Shown here in pieces: positions 36,978-46,382 of a stretch of DNA of 64,000 nucleotides. The position numbers were made by a program, and so were the translations under genes. The notes beneath the pieces were generated by a model. It made no database searches and was not told the origin of the DNA. It was given only the letters and a program-made list of their open reading frames with translations. The stretch's first letter is position 1, and each line of letters begins with the position of its first letter. This stretch comes from Patiria pectinifera (lineage: Eukaryota; Echinodermata; Asteroidea; Valvatida; Asterinidae). The stretch is from assembly GCA_029964075.1 (NCBI GenBank), contig CM057136.1, positions 10,230,001 through 10,294,000 on the forward strand, written 5' to 3'.

Positions 36978-37089
36978 ATTTGTTTGCACAAAATAAAATA
37001 ATAAAATATGATACAAAGTGAAAGTTTGTTACAAGAAAAACTTGTCGGCGAGCATAGGCACGGCAAATTCAAAGATCATTGTCCAGTTT

Positions 37090-37250
37090 TCAGAGCTCCA
37101 CTTTGGTCTTGCGTTTGGCACCACCGTGACCAGTTCTGTTTTCGTCTGCTGTTAACTTGCAAATGCAGGCCTGCCGTTGGGCGTCAAGGTAGGCCTGGCA
37201 ACCCAGCTCCAACACCGTCATGTACATCAGCTGTACAGTCATCATACAAC
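37090..37250 (-). CDS. PLA2G12A: PLA2G12 exon 4: C-terminal cysteine block and tail
   Basis: Encodes (G)CMMTVQLMYMTVLELGCQ through a basic tail KRKTKVEL and TGA. The acceptor is ATATAG. About 1.5 kb of repeat-rich intron separates it from exon 3. Recognised by the GC.AYLDAQRQAC.C pattern. Confidence 0.9.
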
Positions 37251-40200
37251 CTATATACGACAGAGAAAAAAACCCCGAAGATATAACTTACTCTACAGTG
37301 TACAGTACAGCACTAAACAGCAGCTGATTTTATGAAACAGTGCGCAGGATGTAAAGCAACAAATTTGTTGTGCAGCTTTTGCAATAACTTTATGATCGAT
37401 TTCACGAAACTTGGCATAGATGCACTATGTTTTAACAATTTAGACATCTTGGATGAGGATAGTAATTTACGATGGCTGTTGGCCAACGACTTCCATTTGG
37501 ACACAAAACAGTTGTCGAATCACCTCCATTCGCCAGTTTTTGAAAATGGTTTTGTCTGGCTTTCTTTGAAAATTTGCTGCCACTTTAAACATTCTGTCAC
37601 GGGTAAAAGAGCAATTCATTTGACTTCAAAAACAAAGCTGTGAGTGTTTTTGTATCAACCTTGATAAGTTGTATAATGGCAGGCTCCACAACGATCACAA
37701 CTTGCCAGTAAAATGGTTCATTTTCGGTCGCTACACCGTAACTTACGCTACCTAAAATATCTGCGCAAGTTACACATTAATCTTTTGTGTCGGTGCTTGT
37801 GAATTGAGTTGTGACTACACTGTACGCATGGGCTTCAATTGGTGGGGAAGGGGGGGGGGGGGATTATCATATCGTTTGCCCCCCCCCCACTTTTTTCGTC
37901 CCCGAATAAAACTTGTTGCCAATATTCGATGCTATAACTCAGAATAGTTGAATATACAACTCCGAACTCGAGAATGACGTTTAATTATGATCTGTTGCTC
38001 CAATAAGCCATTTGCGAGTTAAATTTCAATAAAATCTGGAACGCTGACTTAATCCAATGCTTTGCACATCTTAACTTCGCATTCTCCCAACCAAAGAGAC
38101 TGTTACTACATCACATGATTCGGGGCAAGCCTTATGCTAGCAACACCCAGCTCTGGCATGGTCTGGTGTCTTGGTGCCATTCTCACCAATTGTGAACAAT
38201 GTATTGGTGCAGAGCGTCTCTTACGTTACTATGCAAGAGCTTGCCCCGAATCATGTGATTATTAACAGTGTCTTTGGTCTGGAGAATTCAAAGTTCAAAT
38301 GTGCCAAGCATTCTGAGCAAGTCAGTGCACCTGATATTTTTCAAATTTAAATCCCAAAGGGTAAAGGTCACTCGCAAATGGCTTATTGGCTAAAGTGGTC
38401 AGAAATCGCCTGAGATCGCAACACTAAGCATCTAGAATCCAACATTTTTCGGGGCACTTAAGCGGGCCCCACACCATAAGGGCTTGCATTAGTTCTGATC
38501 AAGGTATGTCTCCCCCCCCCCCCACACTTTTGAGAAGCGCTTGACGACCTTTTGATGTTTGTGCCTTCCCTGCCCTGATGAAAGACGCCACCTACAACAA
38601 ATTTCGCAACTTTCAGAGATCATCGGTGAGCGCTTCCATCACAAGTACATTGACTACAACACAAGGGCAGGCGTCGGTCACAAACTGACTATCATTCAGC
38701 CAACAGCCCTTGATTGATCTTGCACCTGGCTGGCCAAATACCGCCCTCTACTGTTCCCATTTGTCCATACCTTCAGATTCCTCGTCGGTAAGGCCCATCG
38801 TCTTCAGCAGTCGGTTGCAGACTTTCTCCAGACACTGCGAGAACCGCAAGTCGCAGGTTTCTTTCTCCATACCGCACTGGCCGTAGCAGCGATCATGACT
38901 GGAGCAGCACTGTTCCATCTGAGGTAACTTTGACAAATCCACCTGGGGGTGTTGGGGGGGGGGGGTCGAGGAAAACAACAGTTAGGAGACCATAGACCTA
39001 CATTACTCTTCCCCGCCTCTCTGGCTGGCAATTTCAACGAAGCCAGCCCAGCAGTCAAAATACATCAAGTGACTGTTTTGAACAGTTGAGTGCTCCCTGC
39101 CTACATAAAGCAGGATTGACTGGCTGTGATTGATGAAACTTGATGTATATGCTTTGAATGTAGAAGATTGATTAAAGGTATAGTCCATCATTTGTAATTT
39201 GTGCATTTTGTTCGTTTGAAGCAACAAAAGTGCTCAAAATCCAAAGAAGGGTGCTAAACAACTAACCTGATGAAGTTTCAGCTTAGCTTCAGCTGTACAT
39301 TTCGAGAAAAACAACAACACATTGATTTCAAATCAAAACAAAAAGTGCTGAATCATGCCAACCATGCACAAGTGTGCGTCGTGTCAGCGTCGCCGCCCGC
39401 CGCCGAATAAAAAAACTACTAACGGAACCTGTTTTCAACCTCCCTTCTAGCACAAGCAAGAAAGGCCTTCTTTCTTTTGTGATTTCTTCTTACTTTTTGG
39501 ATAGCAGCAAATGATGGACTCTGGCTTTAAGCCAGCTGTGACTACCAGTCACTTGCTTTTGTCAATGGAATATGACTAGCCACTGTGCCTATAGAAATAT
39601 GACCTGACTGTTCTGTCTGTGCTACATTTGCAGTTTAACTTTAATTTGCACAGTTCTAGCTATAGTTGAGATGATCTCAACTATAGTAGTTGGAACAGTT
39701 ACACCTCTATGTTGCGACACCCCTATGTTCTGACAACTCGACCTCTTTTTTCTGACTTCTCAACGTATGTTCCGACTGCACATATTCTTATCCTTATCCC
39801 TCACCGGGAGTAACACAATATTATGTGCAGGTTGTCGGAACATAAGGGGTGCCAGAAAATGGGTTGAGTAGTCGAAACAAAGGGGTGTCGGAACAAAGGG
39901 ATATCGGAACATAGGGGTGTCGGAACATACATGTAGAGCAGTCACCAGTTGGAAAAATGCTACAGTTGGGGCATAACATTTATCGTCTACAATTCATAGG
40001 CTTTAGAAGACTGGTACCTTGAGTCCATAAGCTCCGCAACCATTGTCTTCTGGAACGTAGCCAATCTTTTTCCTTGGTGTGGCACCTGAAACAAAAAACA
40101 AATAAAACACCAACAACAACGTCACTAAGAGTCAAGGTTAAAGTTGCACTTCCAAGCTCCTCAGCAAATTCAAATTTTTTTTATTGTAAATGTTGGGTGC

Positions 40201-41132
40201 GATTGGTGGATCTGTGCGATCGGTTGATCACGCTGCACGAACCTTCGATCGTGGGGCCATCGTTCGATCGAGCTGTCATAAGTCGATCACTTTTTCCCCC
40301 CTAATTCACGTCTCTGGAGGGCTGTTTTGAAAAATCGCGTTACGACTGCCGTAACAATAGACCCATGACCGTGGTTATAAAATAGGTCTACTGTAACAAT
40401 AGCCACTTCAAACTCGAAAATTGCACATGGAATGCATCTTAAACAAGATTCAAATTAAAAAAATGAACTGATGAATAATTGGAAAAAATGCTGCAACCTG
40501 ACACTACTTCATCAGCGGTGGTGTACAAAGTCTATGGAAAGTCAATAATTTTTTTGAACAAAATTTTAGAAGTATTTCTTAACAAAATTTGAAATGTTTC
40601 TCAGTCCCAGATTCATGTCTTATCATCATTTTTGCAATTACTGACCTTCAATTTAGATGAAAATTGATATGAAGAAAAAAACAGCGTCAGGTTACAACAA
40701 GTCTTTACTTCAAATCAAAGACAAACATGACAAAGATGAACTGAAAAAGTGATGAATAAGTTAATCAAAACAAAAACAAAATGAAAATTGAAATCATTGG
40801 CTTCCAAAATTAACGAACTATGACCAGATATTTCCTTCATAATAATAATTCTCTTTTCTCCTGGTTCGCAATTACGGACCATTTTTGCAGACGAATTCAC
40901 AGTCCTCCTCTTCCCCGAAATCGATGTCCCCATTCAGGAGTTTGGCCGCTTTGGCAACGGTCTTCAACCCGCCAGACAAACTCTCAGCCATGCTCGCAAA
41001 ATCCTTCAAATTCTCCTCGAAAGCCTTGCCATTTTTCTGGCCGGCGGCTGCACCTGACCAGCTGGTACAGATCAGGACGAAGTAAAGTCCGAAACGGGTT
41101 AAAACGGAGACTAAAATCTGTGGACAAACCAT
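37090..41132 (-). CDS. PLA2G12A: Group XII secreted phospholipase A2
   Basis: A complete four-exon gene (41132-40880, 40085-40018, 38942-38771, 37250-37090) with all phases consistent, predicting 217 residues. Group XII enzymes are secretory-pathway, Ca-dependent phospholipase A2 relatives. Seen here: a hydrophobic N-terminal signal peptide (about residues 1-28), the Ca-loop-like NGCGAYG segment, the catalytic CCSSHDRCY motif with His-Asp, the cysteine-spaced CGMEKETCDLRFSQCLEKVC helix, and a C-terminal GCQAYLDAQRQACIC block matching human GCKPYLDSQRAACRC. Retention of the active-site His favours the A-type over the His-lacking B-type. It is longer than the human protein through an extended region after the signal peptide and a basic tail. 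The tail ends KVEL, resembling an ER-retrieval signal. Divergent from SAMD8, same strand as GLUD1. Confidence 0.94.
37828..38550. mobile_element. GGGCGTCAATC-family MITE, copy 1, interrupted
   Basis: Shares TTAAAGTGGTCAGAAAT, TTAAGCGGGCCCC and CATTAGTTCTGATCAAGGTA with the 55138 copy. The middle is interrupted by a separate fold-back element (38010-38396). It lies in the last intron of the phospholipase gene. Confidence 0.8.
38010..38396. mobile_element. Nested fold-back element, ~150-base inverted arms
   Basis: CCAATAAGCCATTTGCGAGT at the left and its exact complement ACTCGCAAATGGCTTATTGG at the right. The arms continue through ACCAAAGA.ACTGTTA and CACATGATTCGGGGCAAGC to a loop near 38140-38235. 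It is inserted in the 37828 element. Confidence 0.88.
38771..38942 (-). CDS. PLA2G12A: PLA2G12 exon 3: catalytic exon
   Basis: Encodes VDLSKLPQMEQCCSSHDRCY through LTDEESE and the first base of a split Gly. His-Asp of the catalytic motif is intact. The acceptor CCCCAG follows a C-rich tract and the donor is GTATGG. Confidence 0.95.
39060..39600. repeat. Dispersed repeat (CATAAAGCAGGATTGACTGG family), copy 1
   Basis: 39060-39171 and 39531-39600 match the copies at 45333-45545 and 52340-52600. It is split here by the MITE at 39172-39530. Confidence 0.7.
39172..39530. mobile_element. TTAA-bounded MITE (AAAGGTATAG family)
   Basis: TTAAAGGTATAGTCCATCAT at the left and ATGATGGACTCTGGCTTTAA at the right are inverted. 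The interior (TTTGTGCATTTTGTTCGTTT) matches the 19509 element. Inserted in a phospholipase intron. Confidence 0.82.
39695..39945. repeat. Inverted repeat of GGGGTGTCGGAACATA units
   Basis: The left arm carries ACACCCCTATGTTC-type words. The right arm carries several GGGGTGTCGGAACA words in inverse orientation, around a CTTATCCCTCAC centre. Similar in design to 54636-54805. Confidence 0.75.
40018..40085 (-). CDS. PLA2G12A: PLA2G12 exon 2: Ca-loop region
   Basis: 68 bases encoding (G)ATPRKKIGYVPEDNGCGAYGLK. It aligns with human PRYGYKPSPPNGCGSPLFG. Acceptor TTTCAG, donor AAG|GTACC. Confidence 0.92.
40086..40879. other. PLA2G12 intron 1, no further feature recognised
   Basis: Contains several CGATC/GATCG-rich words at 40195-40290 and otherwise AT-rich unique sequence. 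Confidence 0.4.
40880..41132 (-). CDS. PLA2G12A: PLA2G12 exon 1: signal peptide and N-terminal region
   Basis: ATG at 41130-41132, chosen because the next residues (VCPQILVSVLTRFGLYFVLI) form a signal peptide. It encodes 84 residues to CEFVCKN plus the first base of a split Gly. The donor is G|GTCCGT, which is weak but the only one that keeps phase. Confidence 0.9.
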
Positions 41133-41606
41133 TGTAGATTTTTACCGAAATAAACTGGACTTTTGCTTTTTCTGAATGAGGAAGTGTCGTCTGGGGTAAA
41201 CAACAAGTGCGCCCTCCATAGTTGGGAAGGTGCGAGTGTCATGCTCCCAGACTTCGTCAGTGAAAGACAATACCACGATGGAATTGGTCGCCATGCTAAC
41301 ATTTCCGTCATGTGGCAATAACGTTATTTATTAGGAAACACCGAAACACCAGGGCCATCGAAAATTCACAAGATGAAGCACTTCAAAAAGAGGTAAAAAC
41401 ACGATCGAAGTTATTTTGATATACTTCTTATTATGCGGCTTATTAATAATATTATTATTAGTAGTAGTTTTTAGCATGTATAGTCATGTAGAATTAGTTT
41501 TAGAAACTTTTAGTATTCAGCTCAACACACAGTAGCCTAATCCGTAAATCGCCGGGCTTCGCGGGGGGGGGGGGGGCTAGCAAGTTCCATGGTCCAGAGA
41601 ATAGAG
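41133..41606. other. Phospholipase 5' flank
   Basis: Holds the presumed 5' UTR and promoter of the minus-strand phospholipase. No TATA box at a convincing distance was seen. 41395-41520 is AT-rich, and a run of 13 G lies near 41563. Confidence 0.4.
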
Positions 41607-43653
41607 GGAAAGAATTCCATAGTGGGCCACCACTCTGACCTCCTGCACAAAGTCTATGGGCCATTACAGAAAAAGTTGAGTATTTAATCAAAGAATTTTT
41701 GCACTGCTATTTACTATTTAGTGCTAAAAAAGTGTTTCTTCATCAGATTTACAACTATTGATAGTACTTTTCAGGATTGCAGGTCAACTCGCCCCCTGGC
41801 GGACTCGCCTCTTACCGACTCGCCCCCTGGAAAAAGATGCACCGTACGGGGACATTGTGGAAAAAAATTAAAGACAGTGGAGAAGAACAAGTTGCCCGGT
41901 ATAATGTGTGGTAACTGCGGTCACATATATACTTACTTTGTATATACACTTGTATACACTTTAAGTTTAACCACCATTTTGCCATAATTTAAGACGAAAT
42001 GAATCGTCTCATTCGTCTGCATTCTGCAAGTGTTGTCGAATCACTTCAAGAAATGTCAAGGCCTGAGGAAAATCGTTTATTTGTATTTTTTTGGGGGGGG
42101 CTCCGATTTTCTTAAAAAGAAAACAAAAAAAACCCAACCTTTTATTTAACAGAAATGCAAACTGCATCCAAATTCCAATTTTCAAAATATGAAACTTTTT
42201 GCCTGCACAAATTTCCCGAAATCGGCAGCATTCCTGAGCTGCCGCTTTCACATATAAGGTTTCAAAATAGTCACAAGATTTCTGGCTACGCAACCGGCAG
42301 TCCCAGGCATCGCAGGGGAGCCTCCTAGCAACAGTATTTCTAAGCAACCAGGTTGGAATGTGATGGGCTTGCAGCCATGCACCTGTGGCTCAGATAGCTA
42401 ATCACTCCAGTTGCGCGTGGAAGGAAGTCATATTCTTGAAAGCAGACGGTCCGTGATGAAAGCAACCAATGGCATATTTATTTGCCGGGAACCAGCTCAT
42501 TTCATTGGCTGAGATACTATCATCACTGTTTATCTTCTAAGAATCTTCCAATTACTGGCGGCAAGTTCTCAAAGGCCTTAAAGTTCGGTGGCCTACCGCT
42601 GAACCCAAATGTATATGCTTTGTAACGAACAAGAGTGGCATTGTATCAATTTGAACAATGCGGCTATCAATCATTCTCTGGAAATGAAGGCTTTTCGGAG
42701 CTGAGATTTTATTTTTTTTCTCAGAGAGGAAAACAAATGTGAGAAACTGAATTGAACGTGAAATTTCACCTCCGTGTTGTGTACATGCACATAGATAAAC
42801 CATTGGGGGATGATATTCCAAGTCCAAATAATTCATTAAATGTAGGGCTTATTTAGAAGATAAAACTGCATGGCCTACATCTTTTTGTAAATGTTACTCT
42901 AGAATATAATTATTTCGGAATACATTTTGAAATTAAGTTTGAAGTCAAAGGGCTGTTGATAATCTTATTTGTATTCCAAAGAATTAACTGAGAGTTCAAA
43001 ACTTAATGGGCTAGGGTGTTTGAAATCGTTTTACTTTAAAAATAAATCGAGAGAACAAGACATACTAAATCGTATTTAAAAAAAAAACACTATTTATTTG
43101 ATGTCTCTCTCTATCTGAGGCCGGGACAATATAAAGGGATGACGATTAATTTTTCGTGTATTTAAAAAATAAAACGCATGGCCTACATTATTTTGTGAAA
43201 ATGTTTTACTCTAGAATATATTTTGGAATATATTTTGACGCTATTATTTGAGGGATGTTGTTAAACTTAGAGTGCATTTGTACCAGAAATCCTTCAAATT
43301 GGTGTTCGAATAATGTTACAATGTACGTGTTCCCCTCCACTGTCTTTTATTTTTTATTTTTTTTTTCGATGTGTCCCGTACGGTGCATCTTTTTCCAGGG
43401 GGCGGTCGTCAGGAGGCGAGTTGGTCAGGGGGCGGGTCGGCTAGGAGCGACTTGGGGGGGCGGGTGTCGCCTAGGGCGAGGGGGCGAGAGGGCGCTTGTC
43501 GAGAGGTCGGTCGGGGCGAGAGTCGGTCAGTCAGGGGCGGGGGTAGGGGCGAGTCGGCGTAGTCGGCGAGTCGGCCAGGGGGCGAGTTGACCTGACACCC
43601 TTTTCAGGTCTTATTAAGGAATATGAGTGGTGGCCCAGTATGGAATTCTTTCC
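41607..43653. mobile_element. 2.05 kb inverted-repeat element with GACTCGCCCCCTG tandem words
   Basis: Outer ends GGAAAGAATTCCATAGTGGG and CCCAGTATGGAATTCTTTCC are inverted and flank GCCACCACT and its complement. Inner arms share AGATGCACCGTACGGG and its complement. Next to these lie GACTCGCCCCCTG words (a few at 41790-41832, many at 43395-43590). No transposase was recognised between the arms. Confidence 0.8.
42855..43245. repeat. Diverged direct duplication inside the 41607 element
   Basis: GCATGGCCTACAT, TTACTCTAGAATATA and GGAATA.ATTTTGA occur at 42868-42935 and again at 43176-43240. Confidence 0.65.
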
Positions 43654-44009
43654 AAATACAGCCTGAAAGTATTCCATTTTGTGTTTGAGCTTCCGAGACC
43701 CCTCCATGACCCTTGGCATTTTACACGGGGTTGCCCTTTCCTTTGCTATACTTGTTGACAGAATTTTCTAACCGTAATCACCCCAAGAAAAATTCGTGTT
43801 CAGGGTGATGTTGGAATTTTATCTTGGCATTCCACAAGAAAAATATGAGAAATCAGTTGGAGATGGGTAGAAACAAATTTTACTTACGACCTTTCACATC
43901 TGGATTTTCGTACCTAGGTCCGCTTTGTTCGATCACAGTTATTTTTTTATGTATTTATTTTATTTCTTATTTTAACTGGGTCGCCCATTCAGTGGAATCC
44001 ACTGATCTC

Positions 44010-44222
44010 CCACGGGTCCCAGTAAAGAGAAGACAATGCGAAGAAATTACAGTTTTAGAGGTTGGAGGAAAAGCCCAGAAGAGTATTCTGAGGAAAACCC
44101 TCGGAATCAGGTAGGGACTGAAAACCCAATCCACATATTGGCCCAGGCGGGATTCGAACCCGGGTCACAGCGGTGGAAGGCGAGGAAAGTACATGTACCG
44201 CTACGCCAACCTGACTCCCCAA
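44010..44222 (-). mobile_element. tRNA-derived SINE, copy 2
   Basis: The minus strand shows GGGAGTCAGGTTGGCGTAGC (box A), GACCCGGGTTCGAATCCCG (box B), then the same tail as the 30093 copy (GTTTTCAGTCCCTAC, AAAACTGTAATTTCTTC). Confidence 0.82.
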
Positions 44223-45200
44223 CGGTCCAACCTATCTTCACATGGCGAACTTGCGTGAGAACAAAAACGACGCAAAAATACATTGTACATGTACAGGGTC
44301 TACATCCGATGGATTCTAGATTTAGTCAGGCTCACTTGAATGCAGTTCTTATCAAGGGTCATTTTCGATTTGTTTACAAATGAGAATTAGTCCTTCAAGC
44401 ATGTCAAGTTTTATATCAAAAATAAATTGTGTGTCCCAAAAGACATTTTTAATAGTCTCTTATTTAAGTTTTGGTTTTTACCCAATGACCCCCACAAAAT
44501 AATTTTATAAATTTTCATCTTTGTGTGCTCCGAGTTCCACTAGTCCACATGTATTTTCGATTTTCGGAAGTGAGAGGTCAATTTTTGGCATGATATTTCT
44601 CTTTCATGTCTTGGAATATTTCAGTTTGCTGGTAACAATTTTACAAACGCCTTTTCTATGGGTGATTTTCTTAAGAAATCAATGTACCCCAAAATAATTT
44701 TAAAAACTCTCACTTTTAAATGCTAATTTTCCTATTTGAGGTGTCAAGAAACGCACCACCAGGTGTCAACTTTCAGGCTCTTTTGAGTCAAATAGGAAAT
44801 AGTTCAAGTTGAAATCACTTGGCTTCACTCTCAGGTGCAAAAATGTTGAAGAACAGTCTCCTTTAAAAATTAAATTGAAACTTCAAACTTGGCTGGTGAA
44901 ATACTGAGGACCTTGTCTTTGCCTCACAAACATTTTTGAGAATTTTGTTGGCTAAATAGTGAGTAAAGTTGGCCTGATATGGTTTTTTCACGTTTCCTTC
45001 ACTCAAGGTCCCAGTCTGTCTGATCCCAATGAGTGACGCTTCTTAACATGGGCGTCGCCAGGATTTTTTCTAGAGGGGGGCAAAAAAAAAATTTGCCAAA
45101 AAATGCTTGTATTTCTCAACACATTCTCGATTTATCAGTTTCAGAGGGGGGCAGGGACATTTCCCCCCCCCAACTTTTATTTACACCCACTTGTCTTCCT

Positions 45201-45264
<64 letters not shown>

Positions 45265-45332
45265 CCCCTGCTCCCCGCCTCTGCCCCATTGCTTCTTAAG
45301 TATTCATAATTAAAAGTTGTCCTTGCAGTCAA
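44223..45332. other. Intergenic, no gene recognised
   Basis: No convincing exon. 45048-45300 is a decayed element opening GGGCGTCGCCAGGATTTTTT and including a 59-base T run at 45204-45262. The first exon of SAMD8 could lie somewhere here but was not identified. Confidence 0.4.
45204..45262. repeat. 59-base T homopolymer
   Basis: Uninterrupted T run. The true length is uncertain in any assembly. It gives rise to spurious poly-Phe frames. Confidence 0.95.
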
Positions 45333-45545
45333 AATCAATCAAGTACATGTATGTATAAACCGTTTTCAACCCTTAAAAATTCCCAGCACACATAAAGCAG
45401 ATTTGACTGCCTTGGACTGATTAAGTTACTTGATACAGCTACAGGTATGCTTTGACTCCGGATGAGTGATAAAACAGCTGTGACCACAACTTGCCTGCTT
45501 TGTCTGTTGACTCATTTTGACTAGACACATTGCTTGCTTGATTGA
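45333..45545. repeat. Dispersed repeat (CATAAAGCAGGATTGACTGG family), copy 2
   Basis: Shares CACATAAAGCAGATTTGACTG, TGACTCCGGATGAGTGATAA and CCTGCTTTGTCTGTTGAC with the inverted copy at 52340-52600. It ends about 120 bases before the first recognised SAMD8 exon. Confidence 0.75.
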
Positions 45546-45665
45546 CATGCTGACTGCTGGTTAGTGCTAGTGTTAAAAAGTAAGTGGGAAAGGAATTTTG
45601 AATGTTGACGACTGCTTAAATAGCAGGAGGGTTAATATCACTGTTAATTGGATTGATTACTCCAG

Positions 45666-46382
45666 AGTCACTAGAGTCAATTTGCCCAACGACAAGAGTG
45701 TTCACCACTGGACGTGTGACGACGTGGCCGAGTTCCTGTTCCAGAATGGCATGGGCCAGTACTCCGAGCTGCTCTGCCAGCAAAACGAAATCGACGGCGA
45801 GGTTCTTCTCCTCCTTAAAGAAGTCGACCTCCGACTGCCGCCGATTTCCGTCCCCGTCCTGGCCCATATAAAGCGGCTGGCCACGCTTATTGATCACCTC
45901 AAAAAGCGAGAGTCGGTATTGGAAGGCGGGGCGTGCGGAAACGGGACGGCAGGGTCTTACGACGACCACACGGGATTGGACAACGGCGCGGGTTTTGAGA
46001 GCCACGTTGGTGGGCAGGAACTAGGCCACATCAGTCAGCGGCTAAACGCCTTCAGCTTCAGCGACGATGACGACGATTTCATGTTCGGAAACTTGGACTG
46101 GCACCAACCCCCTCCCAGACAAGAGGTTTCTGAGCCGAAGTTCAAGCCCGAAATCTTCAAGACCACCGTCAGTTTCCTGTACGCGACCGCGGTGGGGCTG
46201 CTGACCGCTTTCGTGATGACCATCGCGCACGACCGCGTGCCAGACATGGACAAGTTTCCCCCACTCCCGGACATTTTCTTGGACAGTGTCCCGAGAATCG
46301 AGTGGGCGTTTCAGGCGTGCGAAGCCTGTGCCATGGTGTTGGCGACCATTCTGTTTATTGTCATTGTTCTGCACAAACACAG
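45666..46382 (+). CDS. SAMD8: SAMD8 exon: SAM domain, linker, first membrane segments
   Basis: The 3' boundary CAC AG|GTACATG is secure. The 5' boundary is a best guess at ACTCCAG. The frame is open back to 45598 but contains no ATG. Encodes ...[10 protein letters not shown] through IVLHKHR. Confidence 0.85.

Noticed and set aside
37332-37643. 103-codon frame antisense to the phospholipase intron
   Set aside because: Starts with ATG but resembles no known protein and is not supported by splice sites or repeated occurrence.
36000-38700. Missing GLUD1 presequence exon
   Set aside because: No minus-strand frame with a Met start, basic amphipathic leader and a G|GT end in the right phase was found outside the gap.
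45033-45313. Poly-Phe frames
   Set aside because: Translation of the 59-base T run.
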